Shown here in pieces: positions 25,301 through 31,039 of a DNA stretch of 64,000 nucleotides. Position 1 is the stretch's first letter; every line of letters begins with the position of its first letter. Both the position numbers and the translations under genes were made by a program. The notes under the pieces were generated by a model. The model ran no database searches and was not told the DNA's origin. It saw only the letters and a list, made by a program, of their open reading frames with translations. Source of the stretch: Hepsetus odoe (taxonomy: Eukaryota > Chordata > Actinopteri > Characiformes > Hepsetidae); the NCBI GenBank assembly GCA_017165825.1, contig CM029369.1:8237316-8301315 (forward strand), read 5' to 3'.

Positions 25301-26117
25301 CTCCAAATGACCACACGCATAAAAATAACACCTACCTGCCATTTTCCACATAGAAGCAGCACTCCTTCTTCTTAACGTTCTCCTTAATCCAGGAGGACAG
25401 GGAGCAGCGCTGAAAGGAAGGAGAGAAAGATATATATCGGGAGCTTTTAGCTGTGCTCACAACTAGAGCCTGTGTCAAAGTAGACTGCCTGGCTGCATCC
25501 TCCATTCTCCCACATACAGAGAGATACAGAGAGAGAAAGGAAAGGAAAGCTTGGACAAAACAGAGTGCAGATACACTGCAGTGGGTGTGCAGCTCCCTGC
25601 CACAGCTGATGTCATTCAGATAAGTATAGCAGCCAGAGCCACGGGCTGCAGAGACAGAACCTGCTTGTGGGACATCTATAAATCTATGACATCAAGAAAA
25701 GTTATGGAAATAAGATCAGCATGTAGTTACACTGGAAAAGGGATACATTCAGTGCAATTGATTTCCTCTGGAATAAAATATTTGGCAATAAATGTGTTGC
25801 TTTAATGTTAGAATATTTTAGAATAAGGAAACAATGTGCTTATGTAAATGTTAAAATAAAATAAAAGAAATCAAAATCACAAGACATGCTTGTGACACTG
25901 AGATCAAATCATAATCATAAACATAAAGATGAAGTGTGAATCCTCTCATACAGTAAGGATTCCATGTGACATTATATATAAAATATAGCAAAAATCATAA
26001 TAAACCAATAAATACAGACCTTCTCTATATATAACTGCAGGGCATTCAGTCCTGCTTTCCACAGCTGCAGCTTGTCTGCATCAATTGGATGTATTTTACT
26101 CTCTTTATTAGGTAGGT
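1293..26117 (-). CDS. trpm2: TRPM2-type cation channel with NUDT9-homology domain, spliced, 32 exons seen, C-terminus apparently damaged
   Basis: The family is the ADP-ribose and calcium gated, non-selective cation channel of the plasma membrane. The exons read in order as TRPM homology region, ankyrin-like helices, S1-S6 with pore, TRP helix, coiled coil and NUDT9-H domain. The NUDT9-H motif VYKGYLDDSRNTDNAW (1966-2013) separates TRPM2 from TRPM4, 5 and 8. Exons (minus, 5' to 3'): 26020-26117, 25336-25409, 24444-24612, 23564-23744, 23130-23296, 21983-22163, 21678-21739, 21374-21574, 21150-21252, 19434-19555, 18450-18767, 17898-17999, 17306-17435, 15921-16066, 15444-15556, 15155-15262, 14632-14857, 14270-14388, 12581-12719, 12179-12350, 11529-11709, 11267-11448, 10909-11041, 9934-10021, 9370-9457, 9061-9215, 8887-8943, 7404-7490, 3487-3556, 2314-2424, 1900-2013, 1293-1397. 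Phases agree throughout down to 8887, where an in-frame TAG ends the reading. The start exon is uncertain. With the candidate at 30264-30396, the frame to the TAG is 1315 codons. Confidence 0.93.
1900..2013 (-). CDS. trpm2: trpm2 exon: NUDT9-H domain
   Basis: Encodes VYKGYLDDSRNTDNAWVETT, the most diagnostic NUDT9/TRPM2 motif, then VHLDWRNMPTGDGYE. 38 codons, phase 0. Acceptor CTCTTGCAG and donor GAA/GTAAGA. Confidence 0.97.
2314..2424 (-). CDS. trpm2: trpm2 exon: NUDT9-H degenerate Nudix box
   Basis: Encodes GPVKSGEPLPERLKALLGNK, then ICKKITDKIESGTSVKK. It corresponds to the Nudix box, where active NUDT9 carries REFGEE. Here the position reads ALLGNK, so the catalytic glutamates are gone. 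37 codons, phase 0. Confidence 0.93.
3487..3556 (-). CDS. trpm2: trpm2 exon: NUDT9-H domain
   Basis: Encodes SEGSVLEFLAIWDETAQRWT, then FPG, aligning to the S-GK-VLEFVAI------WA-PGG stretch. Phase fits direct joining to the previous exon. Compared with NUDT9, however, about a dozen residues (the WKRD--G segment) are missing between the two. Confidence 0.9.
3815..4076 (+). repeat. 3' end fragment of a fish non-LTR retrotransposon or related SINE
   Basis: Shows the familiar order: CCATCGCAG start, a CACACTCACAATTATA stretch, GCAATTTAGCATGTCCAGTT, CACCTGAAATGCAGGT, and ACCTTCTTGCTGTGAGGC near the end. It is interrupted at its right end by the LTR at 4077. Confidence 0.65.
4077..4193 (+). repeat. 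truncated left LTR (U3 only)
   Basis: Matches the first 117 bp of the right LTR and stops just after TATTTAAGCCCCGATGAG. The R and U5 parts that follow in the complete LTR are replaced by coding sequence. The TATA-like TATTTAAG is at 4176-4183, so the promoter is retained and the junction falls near the expected transcription start. A CTCF-like core (GATAGAGGGCGCTCTG) lies at 4104-4119. Confidence 0.85.
4143..5060 (+). pseudogene. captured ORF, 5' part: 13-residue repeats and first IQ motif
   Basis: The ATG lies inside the U3 of the left LTR, so the first 17 codons are LTR-encoded. From about residue 55 there are six tandem copies of a 13-residue unit of the form ATVKNSTCAANGG (about 4331-4560). 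A basic Lys/Arg-rich stretch follows, then the first IQ motif AAVTIQAQVRKHLSRK near residue 258. The frame closes at 5060. The same protein clearly continues one frame over (KQREEFMKLPSAAMF), so a single-base shift lies between about 5010 and 5060. No introns. Whether it is expressed is unknown. Confidence 0.75.
5059..6699 (+). pseudogene. captured ORF, 3' part: eight IQ motifs then coiled coil, one in-frame stop
   Basis: Eight further IQ-type motifs (for example AASLIQAAFRGHREVVK and SVICIQAAFRGYSVRK) run to about 5630. Alternating spacing near 23 residues is the pattern of ASPM, the spindle-pole calmodulin-binding protein, whose IQ region is one huge exon. A long charged coiled coil follows (about 5650-6350, for example EAKIATMEEQLNQTRAELRR). 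A TAG at 6232-6234 interrupts it, and the same frame then continues open to 6699. The tail after 6380 is Ser-rich and basic. ASPM kinship of the IQ block is an inference from motif pattern. The source of the coiled coil is unknown, so this may be a fusion of two host sequences. Confidence 0.7.
6700..6997 (+). other. 3' internal region and polypurine tract of the LTR element
   Basis: GC-rich sequence with no frame, ending in a run of eight G followed by ATTC directly before the LTR. This arrangement is usual for fish Ty3/Gypsy elements, so the stretch probably comes from the parent retrotransposon. Confidence 0.6.
6998..7327 (+). repeat. complete right LTR, 330 bp
   Basis: Starts TGTCAC and ends GTTACA, with TATTTAAG at 7097-7104 and the 'GAGTCAGAACAGAGCGCGGC' segment next to the start region. 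It is preceded by a G-run plus ATTC. I see no AATAAA, unlike the related solo LTR at 43745-44155. Confidence 0.88.
7404..7490 (-). CDS. trpm2: trpm2 exon: NUDT9-H domain
   Basis: Encodes NPEGRTGIQGRGALKSLGPN, then DPVITR. The LNP-GRTGL-GRG-L---GPN---P--TR block is shared by NUDT9 and TRPM2. Acceptor TTTCCAG and donor AAG/GTAAAA. The first base completes a codon from an upstream exon that I could not find. Confidence 0.95.
7516..8575. mobile_element. decayed DNA transposon of a common fish family
   Basis: Begins ACCCTATATCAGAAAAAC-TT-GGACAGTATG and keeps stretches such as ATATTTCATGTTTTGTCTGG and CCATCCATTCCTGCAACACC. The middle has GTGGTGGCAGTTTCTTCCAA. The right end has ACTTTTTTTTGGAATGTG. 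I recall these segments from a widespread fish transposon but cannot name its superfamily. A LINE 3' end (8228-8417) sits inside. It occupies the place where a missing trpm2 NUDT9-H exon should be. Confidence 0.55.
8228..8417 (+). repeat. LINE 3' end fragment nested in the transposon
   Basis: Ends in ATATGGTTTAAATGACAATA-AA and (ACTTG)n, the usual 3' tail of a fish LINE, with the short repeat CAACTTGACTTGACTG at its end. Confidence 0.6.
8887..8943 (-). CDS. trpm2: trpm2 exon with in-frame stop: NUDT9-H start
   Basis: After a TTCTGCAG acceptor it encodes VDFPPYSPPIYNQQGNQE, matching the expected VDF-LYDPPFY. The last codon before the only usable donor (GTATTA) is TAG at 8887-8889. A CAG there would give a perfect CAG/GT donor context, so a single base change could explain the stop. 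It may be a true nonsense change, a sequence error, or a boundary I have misread. The NUDT9-H segment that should follow is not visible before 7490. Confidence 0.75.
   Translation of the reverse strand: MDFPPYSPPIYNQQGNQE
9061..9215 (-). CDS. trpm2: trpm2 exon: entry into NUDT9-H domain
   Basis: Encodes HFYARQHRYPGSAVKRFPVP, then EEKVPWE. The YP-S-V-RFPVP-EKVPWE motif opens the NUDT9-H region in TRPM2. Two bases plus 51 codons. Donor GAG/GTACCT. Confidence 0.94.
9370..9457 (-). CDS. trpm2: trpm2 exon: coiled coil, end
   Basis: Encodes VTQSTKALQWIMDTLKSQGH. The V-Q---AL-WIM-TL--SG pattern fits TRPM2. 29 codons plus one base. Donor GATGG/GTAAGT. Confidence 0.9.
9630..9814 (-). repeat. tRNA-derived SINE
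   Basis: Reverse-orientation copy: the box B complement (ATTCGAACCC) is at 9752, the head GGCCACCACCGCCCC at the right end. The left (tail) part is worn. Confidence 0.8.
9934..10021 (-). CDS. trpm2: trpm2 exon: coiled coil
   Basis: Encodes VETMSEMLVQENERG and LTKRLARLEEQ, with hydrophobic heptad spacing, consistent with the tetramerising coiled coil. Donor CAG/GTCTGT. Confidence 0.88.
10297..10847. mobile_element. 551-bp palindromic Tc1/mariner-type MITE, copy 1
   Basis: Flanked by TA on both sides. The ends are CAGTACTGTGCAAAAGTTTT and its inverse. Most of the element is one long inverted repeat, for example CATCAGTTCTTCTAGGTACA at 10480 against its complement near 10650. No transposase frame. 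A second copy of exactly the same length lies at 54434-54984. Confidence 0.9.
10909..11041 (-). CDS. trpm2: trpm2 exon: C-terminal cytosolic linker
   Basis: Encodes QELTKSEEEELLSWESFMKG and ends ETAEK across the junction. The E-E--LLSWE-Y-KENYL pattern matches TRPM2. A 551-bp MITE ends 61 bp downstream of its donor (10297-10847). Confidence 0.92.
11267..11448 (-). CDS. trpm2: trpm2 exon: TRP helix
   Basis: Encodes YTFTEVQDNTDAIWKFQRYE, then LIKEYHNRPALPPPFILLSH. WKFQR--LI-EYH-RP---PPFILLSHL is the TRP domain as in TRPM2, 4 and 5. Sixty codons. Donor TTCA/GTGAGC. Confidence 0.97.
11529..11709 (-). CDS. trpm2: trpm2 exon: outer pore loop and S6
   Basis: Encodes the disulfide-bearing outer loop NSCSVNGTDPLMPKCP, including an N-G-T sequon, then FPDWLTIIMLCIYLLFANIL and LMNLLIAIF (S6). 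N-LL-NLLIA-F is a TRPM S6 hallmark. Donor AA/GTGAGT. Confidence 0.97.
12179..12350 (-). CDS. trpm2: trpm2 exon: S5, pore helix and filter
   Basis: Encodes MMDLFFFMFLLSIWVVAYGV (S5), then RGAVYEPYLIIFGSLPSSID (pore helix and filter). TRPM2 and relatives normally read FGQIP at the filter. Here the third residue is Ser (FGSLP), from codon AGT at plus 12200-12202. Confidence 0.96.
12581..12719 (-). CDS. trpm2: trpm2 exon: S4 and S4-S5 linker
   Basis: Encodes GKVILCIDFIIFCLRLMAIF, then TISRTLGPKIIIVRRM. LGPKIII--RM is the near-invariant TRPM S4-S5 linker. Confidence 0.97.
12780..13175 (-). mobile_element. Tc1-like transposon remnant, part 1
   Basis: GTAAGTATTCAGAACCTTCA, then CTTTGGCAGCAGTGTCAACT and GGTCTCATCAGAGCTGTTTT are worn forms of the common fish Tc1 element read from the transposase antisense strand. 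The element appears to resume at about 13640, split by a SINE and a LINE-derived repeat. Confidence 0.6.
13178..13300 (+). repeat. SINE with tRNA head and short tail
   Basis: Box A-like TGGTCTAGTGGTAGGGTACT and box B GGTTCGAATCC, followed by a CTGAGCGTCTGCTAAATG tail. The tail shows it is a SINE and not a tRNA gene. Confidence 0.8.
13374..13393 (+). repeat. (CA)n microsatellite
   Basis: About ten CA units. Confidence 0.95.
13398..13545 (+). repeat. non-LTR retrotransposon 3' fragment
   Basis: Same family as 3815-4076: GACAATTTAGCATCTCCAAT, CACC/TACCTGACATGCATGTCT, then TTTGGATGGTGGCAGGAGAG. Confidence 0.7.
13640..14060 (-). mobile_element. Tc1-like transposon remnant, part 2, interrupted by a SINE
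   Basis: TGTGAGACCTTACATAGACG and GATTATGTCCAGAGA resemble the closing part of the fish Tc1 element. It lies on both sides of the SINE at 13797-14028, so it was in place before that insertion. Confidence 0.5.
13797..14028 (-). repeat. SINE with a perfect 14-bp target duplication
   Basis: Full-length reverse-orientation copy from GTCAGTCATTTTCTGCC (tail) to ACCGCTGCCC (head). It is flanked by GGGAACTCAAATCA at 13783-13796 and again at 14029-14042. Confidence 0.93.
14270..14388 (-). CDS. trpm2: trpm2 exon: S2-S3 loop and S3
   Basis: Encodes KAKIYIKDLWNILDVLSILL, then FITGLAC. The Y--D-WN-LDV--ILLF--G---R pattern marks S3 in TRPM channels. Confidence 0.95.
14632..14857 (-). CDS. trpm2: trpm2 exon: S2 region
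   Basis: 75 codons. Encodes VKFYWNIASYFGFLWLFAVV, then SSPSWRELLLYVWLISLVCE and ELRQ. SYF-FL-LFA-VLM-DF and E--LY-W--SLVCEE-RQ are conserved TRPM blocks. The first third, before LVGLYTCPQ, is less certain. Confidence 0.93.
15155..15262 (-). CDS. trpm2: trpm2 exon: charged S1-S2 linker
   Basis: Encodes RDEAMRKEAERTEEEKLVMD, a highly charged cytosolic segment, then ITGVHTSARNNHKS. Homology is low here, but the phase fits both neighbours (one leading base, two trailing bases) and the splice sites are acceptable (TTATTAG acceptor, CG/GTACGG donor). Confidence 0.75.
15444..15556 (-). CDS. trpm2: trpm2 exon: pre-S1 helix and S1
   Basis: Encodes LLTQIWFGEVAVDSPQWKLL, followed by the hydrophobic stretch LLCMILFPLIYTRFLTF that begins S1. 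L---WWG---VDN--W---LCM is the family pattern. Confidence 0.93.
15921..16066 (-). CDS. trpm2: trpm2 exon: homology region 4
   Basis: Encodes VFSECHSSDEQRAQKLLIRS, then WGGATCLRLALEADDKRFVA and ends HSGVQ. GVF-EC---DE-RAQ-LL and TCL-LALEA are strong family matches. Donor CAG/GTAAAC. Confidence 0.95.
16285..16524 (+). repeat. full-length tRNA-derived SINE
   Basis: Head GGGCAGCGGTGGCCTAGTGG, box B GGTTCGAACCC and a body with CAGGTCGCCAGCCCATCGCA in complement, ending GAAAATGACTGACTGA. It inserted into an AT-rich stretch of the trpm2 intron. Confidence 0.9.
16856..17175 (+). mobile_element. LINE 3' end with reverse transcriptase C-terminal remnant
   Basis: Encodes GDKVREARLRWFGHVQRRDE, the C-terminal motif (VR-ARLRW-GHV-RRDE) of fish non-LTR retrotransposon ORF2. 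It ends in CCCCTAAATAGGAACACCCG and runs into a (GAA)n tail. 5'-truncated and without a full frame. A related copy is at 56470-57345. Confidence 0.85.
17176..17228 (+). repeat. (GAA)n tail of the LINE
   Basis: About seventeen GAA units directly after the LINE 3' end, with one GAT interruption. Confidence 0.95.
17306..17435 (-). CDS. trpm2: trpm2 exon: homology region 4
   Basis: Encodes CYDCIAAALAASKILKKLAQ and ends LATYYEKQAI. The DCIAAAL--SKILK-L--E block is conserved in TRPM2. A CA repeat lies just before the acceptor (plus strand 17440-17463). Confidence 0.94.
17898..17999 (-). CDS. trpm2: trpm2 exon: homology region 4
   Basis: Encodes VWDPGRDLFLWSVLQNKKEL and ends AEIAWEQ. The DP-RDLL-WA--QNR-ELA pattern is typical of TRPM. 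34 codons, phase 0 at both ends. Confidence 0.94.
18450..18767 (-). CDS. trpm2: trpm2 exon: homology region 3, ankyrin-like helices (largest exon)
   Basis: 106 codons. It includes ALVGHKPEFVRLLLENGVSV (KP-FV-L-LENG is conserved), then LKELYTHLPSCLFLRKLVKR and a stretch of lower similarity ending NKDICVT. Acceptor TTTATTTCAG and donor ACA/GTGAGT. Confidence 0.93.
19434..19555 (-). CDS. trpm2: trpm2 exon: homology region 3
   Basis: Encodes QLELAVAWNRVDIAESEIF and ends ENQWK. LAVAWNRVDIA-SEIF is a TRPM hallmark. It joins in phase 0 to SSDLHQAMFSAL in the next exon. The intron upstream (19556-21149, about 1.6 kb) is AT-rich with no feature I recognise. Confidence 0.95.
21150..21252 (-). CDS. trpm2: trpm2 exon: homology region 3
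   Basis: Encodes IQDIVRMPQLLTVF and LDVAILQAFLK, matching the family pattern of an I--IV----LLTVF block followed by D-DVAILQALLK. Ends one base into a codon before GTGAAA. Confidence 0.93.
21374..21574 (-). CDS. trpm2: trpm2 exon: homology region 2 to 3
   Basis: Encodes NTPCVILEGSGRLADIIAHV and ends KIIEWTKK. The TPCV--EGSGR-AD-IA motif is a TRPM signature. 67 codons, phase 0 at both ends. Confidence 0.95.
21678..21739 (-). CDS. trpm2: trpm2 exon: homology region 2, short exon
   Basis: Twenty codons encoding SGVKIPVVCVVLDGGPGTLN. The PVVCVV-GGPGT motif is diagnostic for TRPM. Acceptor TTCACAG and donor AAT/GTGAGA. It joins in phase 0 to the following TIYNSMMNNTPCV. Confidence 0.95.
21983..22163 (-). 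CDS. trpm2: trpm2 exon: homology region 2
   Basis: Encodes FPAHYYLDEQGQGRLSCLDV, then NHSHFLMVDDGTHGHYGVEI. LD-NHSHF-LVDDGT-G-YG-EI is one of the best conserved TRPM blocks. Sixty codons plus one base, donor GAAG/GTGAGA. Confidence 0.95.
22655..22985 (+). repeat. non-LTR retrotransposon 3' fragment
   Basis: Contains GGGGGCGATTTAGCATCTCC, CCTGACATGCATGTGT and GGGAACTGAACCCAGACCCA, the same family as at 3815. Confidence 0.7.
23130..23296 (-). CDS. trpm2: trpm2 exon: homology region 2
   Basis: Encodes AWILTGGTHTGVMKHVGRAV, then AIGVATWGVIHNRETLVHP. AWI-TGG-TGV and IGVATWG are TRPM family signatures. 55 full codons, ending in phase 0 before GTGACC. Confidence 0.95.
23564..23744 (-). CDS. trpm2: trpm2 exon: homology region 1 core
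   Basis: Encodes YIRVSSETSAEVLYQLM and PNLLISVTGGAKDFYMK, the PNLLISVTGGAK signature of all TRPM channels, then FRRGLIKVAKTT. The acceptor sits directly next to an intronic CA repeat (plus strand 23745-23780). The donor is ACAG/GTGCAC. Confidence 0.95.
23945..24075 (-). repeat. SINE, reverse orientation
   Basis: GCATTTAGCTCTCATTCAGA tail, CAGGGACAGTCCAGGGTTAA body and CTTGAGCCATTGGTACCCTA head complement. Directly adjoins a second SINE. Confidence 0.75.
24076..24270 (-). repeat. SINE, reverse orientation, second family
   Basis: Tail with TTGTCATTGCAAGGTCATTG, box B complement GGTTTGAACCC, and the right end TAGGCCACCGCTGCCCC. It interrupts the adjoining SINE. Confidence 0.8.
24281..24311 (+). 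repeat. (GACA)n/(GATA)n microsatellite
   Basis: Three GACA-type and five GATA-type units at the SINE end. Confidence 0.9.
24444..24612 (-). CDS. trpm2: trpm2 exon: homology region 1
   Basis: Encodes a CxCGY motif (CMCGYPKVQHTDEA) and PTDAFGDISFGGIGQKTGK, both typical of the TRPM N-terminus, where PTDAFGDI is near invariant. Donor AAG/GTAAAA. One base plus 56 codons. Confidence 0.93.
25336..25409 (-). CDS. trpm2: trpm2 exon: start of TRPM homology region 1
   Basis: Encodes SSWIKENVKKKECCFYVENG, the TRPM hallmark in which the family usually reads SSWIPENIKKKEC. Acceptor CTTTCAG and donor GGCAG/GTAGGT. The exon carries two bases over into the next one. Confidence 0.9.
26020..26117 (-). CDS. 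trpm2: trpm2 exon: N-terminal region before homology region 1
   Basis: Phase 2 start after a TTTTTTTTAG acceptor, ending LQLYIEK before GTCTGT. It encodes a helical segment (ADKLQLWKAGLNALQLYIEK) that runs directly into the conserved SSWIKENVKKKEC of the next exon. It is the most upstream exon that can be tied firmly to the gene. Confidence 0.75.
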
Positions 26118-27284
26118 CTAAAAAAAATAGAATAAATTGTTAATAATAATTGCTTTTCTCCTCTCTCACCCCTCCTCTAGAGCGCCACTTAAACCTAAAC
26201 CCATAGACAAAATAGTATTCCTCTGATCTATACATAATAGTAATTAATGGATAAGTAGTAATAAATAGTAAAAAATTAATTATACAAACCAAACACGGTT
26301 CCTTTTTGATGCAAATTCATTTCAGGAAAGAAAATTCAGATGTGCTTCGAGCTCCTGTCAAAATACAGAGCATATATTCTGCCAACACACTTTCTAAGAG
26401 CTCTACAGTGGTCACTGTCTGATCTGCTAATAATGAAACAGCACAATCAAATAATTTATTTATGGACACACACTCAAAGACCATTTACTTTTGCCTCTGT
26501 AATCACTCACTCACAGCTAATTATTTAGTACTGTGGAGCAGAACTCCATAAATAACAAGCTGAGTTATCCAATGTATAGTACATTACACTATTACAGGAT
26601 CTACTGCAGTTTCATTCCGTGTTTGTGGTCCTCTTACCTTTTTCTTATAGTAGAACTTCTGTGGCTCTGTTTCAGCTGTGTATTTCTCTTCAGGAGTATT
26701 CTGGTCAAAAAATCATGTGAGCAATTGAGACTTTGTGTTAATGAAATGTTTGGATAGGTTAACACATGGCTTCCAAAGCTCGGAATCAGTTGTCACAGTG
26801 ATGGTTGCCACGTGAAACTTGAACTCGAACTTGAAATGTTTTAAGTCTGAAGCCTTGCTTTACATCCACTTTAGGAACAATGAGGCTCTGACTATTAAGC
26901 GTAACTGCTAATTACAAAACCAGTTGAGACAGTTCACGTCCATCCACAGACTACTTTTTTGTGACTGACTAGTTCATAAAGAATGAAGTTGTGTAGAGGC
27001 AGAGTTACTAACAAGCATAATGACAACAATACTCTACTTTCAATCATGGAAATTCCAGACAGTGAAATTTAACTTCCGATGACATTTAACCTTTCACAGC
27101 TTCATTTCTACATTACTATACATTACACATCACTGGAACCATACAGATATTAATTTCGGCTTTAAAGCAGGCATCGCACATTTATGTGCATTACAAATAA
27201 TCCACAAGAATATTTAGAAAACAGTGGAATGAAAACTTTTGCTGTTAAGTTGAAGTGTGTGTGTGTTTGCTAGAAAGACACCTA

Positions 27285-27482
27285 CATTTACAGCATTTAG
27301 TAGACACTCTTATCCAGCATGATCATGTCCTAATTACAGGGACAGTCCCCCTGGAGACACTCAGGGTTAAGGGTCTTGTTCAGGGACCCAGTGGTGGTAG
27401 TGGTGCCAGAGGTGGGATTTGAACCTGGGACCTCTTGAGCCATAGGTCCATAGGCAAGTACCCTACCACTAGACCACCACCC
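27285..27482 (-). repeat. SINE, reverse orientation
   Basis: ACATTTACAGCATTTAGTAG tail, AATTACAGGGACAGTC and GGTGGGATTTGAACCTGGGA (box B complement), ending CTACCACTAGACCACCACC. Confidence 0.85.
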
Positions 27483-29654
27483 TGCTAATGCTTCTACCAC
27501 TGAAATGGAACTGTGCTGAAGGTGAAAGAACAGTGAAATTCTGACATCTAGTGGGCATCACTCACAGATTAACTTCAGTTTTTGAAATCATGTCCTTCAC
27601 TTATATTAAAGCATCAAAATATTACAGAAGATAAATGTTTGTCATGAACATGAACATGAATGTTTTGCTTGAATTTGAATGAGAAATATCCCACATGTGA
27701 AGCTATAATAATTATTTTTTAAATATTTTTTTATTTACACAAGCTGTTCATGAAAATTACAGAAACACATAAGATAGTCCATTAAAAAATGAGTTCCCAA
27801 TCTCAAGATCAAGTGCCTAATTCATCATAAATCCCCTCTAATAAATCCCCCCCCCCCTTTTTTTCTTTCTAAATTTATCTGGATGATTTACTCCTACATT
27901 TGATCGTATCCTACACAATTTCTCCACCAGATGACAGCATTTCATGGTGCATGGAAGGCCCTACAAATCTACAATTCACTCTTGTTTCTTGGGTCTCTAA
28001 AAGTGATCTAGGAGTTTTATTTGTAAGGTACCATCCTTTCTGGATTCTCTCCTTTAAGATGGACTGATATGAAGAGTGGCTTTGGGTACCAAGGTATCAT
28101 GATGTTAAGATCTGGAGGAAAGATCTTATATTTACCCCTAACCTGACTCATCTGGAATGTGAACAAAGATGCCAAACTACACTTTCCTTTTCTCCATCCA
28201 GGTGTTTATTGGGCTGAATCTGATAAAAAACTAAATTGACCAATTCCATGTCCTTGCAATAACCATCCTTGGTTATCTGCTGTACCTAGCCCTTTGTGAT
28301 CCTACAATGTACGGATGCTCTCAGGGCTGTAAATCTCCACCAAAAGTCTACACCAGAACAGCTGACTGCTTGGGACATGTGAGTAATCACTGTGCTGAAC
28401 TATAGTAACACAACAATCATTTTGCTTTCTGTGCTTCTAGTTTCCTGAAAAAAATACCCCCAGTGTTGACGAACTCCTCTTCATGCACTTTTTAATATAT
28501 AAACAGCCCATGTATCCATTAAGCACAGAGCCAATGACTTAATCAGCCTCTTTGAAGGACCTGCCAGACGTTGGTTTTCAGCCAACCTATTCTGTTGCAC
28601 TCTTCTTTTGGATTAAGGCTGTTACTCTTATCATTGCCAAGCCTTTGGTGTTGTGTTTAAATGTCACCTCTCTTAATACCACGCTCAGTTAGGTCTCAAG
28701 GTCTTTCTGTAACTTGATCTTGACCTTTGACTCACTGCTTGTTGTGCTTGGACCACATGCACCTACGGGACCAAAAAGTCATGTTTACCGGAGCAAAAAT
28801 AAAAAATACAAAAACATATTCTTTGGCTAGATGATAAGATCACACAATCAAGCAAATACATCTTTAGTAAAAGTTTTCTAAGGAGGAATTCAACTAATCC
28901 TTCATATTCTTAATTCATAAAAGACATGTTTCACAATTAGGAAGGAATGTAATTTCTTAGTAACATGTGATATTACGCCTATAATATGTACAATATATTT
29001 TTCCTAACAAAAACCCTTTGTAACTAAAGTGTTATAAATCCTTGCATATCAAAAATGGCTTTGTATGCTTTTGTTTTACAGACTGTTGCTTGACATGAAA
29101 CATGAAATGTGGGCATTATTATACATAATTTATAATACATATAATACATACAACAACATAATTATATTAAATCCGATCCTTTAAATCTAACCTGGCGCAG
29201 ACTTGTTTGTGTCTACACTTCTCTGCACATTTGTTTCTTTTAAAATATGACGTTGTCTGGTGAGGGATATAGCGGGACTTCCCGAGATAATAAGGTGTTT
29301 TTTCAAACATTCTATCCTGGATTTACAGATAAAATATTATGAATAGGGCCTTTGTAAGCAGAGCATTCATCCATATCATCTGCGGCACAAATCAAATGCT
29401 TTTTATAGATGTATTTTATAAACAGGGCCCTGCCTTGGTTTCTTTAGCTAGCTTATCTACACTCGGCTTGGCCTAAGGTTAAAAGGATTTCTGGCCAGAG
29501 TTTGAAGACCATTAATTTATCTGTCACACGACAACAAAAATAAGTTCTCCTTTCAGTGAGTGGTAGATGTGCTGTAACTCTGGAGTTAGAATATATACTA
29601 ATTAATAAAGTTAATAATGTTTAATAAAGAGTTTTATGTACCAAAAATGTGGGG

Positions 29655-29805
29655 TACCCTTGAGCAAGGTGCTGTCCCCGTCTCGCTTCTCCTTGCGATG
29701 GGCTGGCGACCTGTCCAGGGTGTGTCCCCTGTCCATCGCCCTGTGTGAGCTGGGATGCACTCCCCCGCGACCCCACTTGGGACAAGTGGCAGAAAATGAA
29801 TGAAT
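29655..29805 (+). repeat. 5'-truncated SINE
   Basis: Starts inside the body (GGTACCCTTGAGCAAGGTG) and ends GACAAGTGGCAGAAAATGAA TGAAT. The tRNA head is missing. Confidence 0.85.
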
Positions 29806-30263
29806 ATGCCAAAATTTTCAAAAAATAATTTTTCCATTTTATCCTCTGAATTATATTTCTTGTGTTACTAGGTATTCTAGACTGATATAGTATAGCAATT
29901 TTTCATTGGTTTCTTTGCATTCATGAACTTTTTTTTTTTAATAACCAGGGGTTCCAATAATTCTAGAGGTGGTTTAATATAAATACGTGAGATGATTTTC
30001 TGTGAGCATGTTAAGATCTGAGATATCTGTAGAACATTCGTTGAATTTGAAGAAGTGGCATGAAAGACAGCTTACTGTGAATTCTATAGACATCTGGAAG
30101 GTAACTTCATTATGCAGTCTCACCTGGAGCCCCTGGACTAAGTAATGAATAAAACACAATGTGGTAGTAGGCAACAGGATGTTCTAATTCATCTCCGTAT
30201 CGAATGGCACCCTGGGAATGTGGGGGGACCAGAGCTGTGCATGCAGACATCCCCTCTCAGCAC

Positions 30264-30396
30264 CTGTGGCTTTAAGCGGCTGAGGGAGCCCTGAGATCTG
30301 CAGACATGAGAGAAGCAACGACCCGCACTCCTGGCTCTCCTTGCACAGAGAGGCTTTTGTGCCCGCCAGGACCCTGGGAGACTTGGCGGTGGGCAT
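30264..30396 (-). CDS. trpm2: candidate first coding exon of trpm2
   Basis: This GC-rich open stretch starts with ATG at 30394-30396 and runs 44 codons to a possible donor (ACAG then GTGCTG). It ends one base into a codon. The next trpm2 exon (26020-26117) begins with the two bases AC, so joining them gives an Asp codon and keeps the frame. The TRPM2 N-terminus is poorly conserved, so homology cannot confirm it, and the donor is weak. A 70-codon unspliced reading also exists on the same strand. Phase match alone has a one in three chance of being accidental. Confidence 0.33.
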
Positions 30397-30790
30397 GAGA
30401 CTGGTATCTGAAAGGCATTTCCTGCTGTCCCTGCACCCTCTCAGATTACAGCCAGAAAATGGTCACATAATGTCGGTGCACTCGATTTTTAGGGGGCATA
30501 GGATGCAAGCAGGAGGTCACAAAGTTACTGCACAAGACAACCAAACTTCAAAATGCTTTGATGTGATTTTGTTGAGCTACATAAGCAGCTTTATAACCCA
30601 AAGTGGTGTGAAAAGGTTGTGATATTTTTAAATCCGATTTGCCATCTACTTGGTGAATTTCAAACAGGAAAAAGAAAATAATAAGAAAATATCTTTCTGC
30701 TCATAGATTGTTATGCACAGAGAAAACCATACATAATCTATATTAACAGATTTTTAATTAATAAAAATAACGGCAGTTTAGATTACCAAA

Positions 30791-31031
30791 ACGGTTAGGG
30801 CGTCGGGCACATGATCGGAGGATCGGGGGTTCGAACCCCTTCCCAATGGGTTGCCCTGAGGTACCCTTGAGCAAGGTGCCGTCCCTGTCCCGCTCCTCCC
30901 TGCGATGGGCTGGCGACCTGTCCAGCGTGCGTCCCCCGTCCTCGCCCTGTGTGCGCTGGGTTGGTCACCAGCACTCCCCCGTGACCCCGTTTGGGACAAG
31001 CGGCAGAAAATGGATGGATGGATGGATGGAT
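30791..31031 (+). repeat. SINE lacking its first bases
   Basis: GGTTAGGGCGTCGGGCACAT, box B GGTTCGAACCCC, tail of GATGG repeats. The short direct repeat ACCAAAAC flanks both sides (30784-30791 and 31032-31039), consistent with a target duplication. Confidence 0.88.
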
Positions 31032-31039
31032 GACCAAAA

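Larger units (their letters stand above)
26118..30183. other. non-coding stretch, probable long first trpm2 intron
   Basis: No exon recognised. It holds one SINE (27285-27482). The part from about 27850 to 28700 has a slightly more even base mix and scattered short open frames, but no family match that I can defend. A run of C and T lies at 27848-27868. Confidence 0.4.

Noticed and set aside
30341..30622. A 93-codon plus-strand frame
   Set aside because: No motif or splice support. The minus-strand reading at the same place at least agrees in phase with trpm2.
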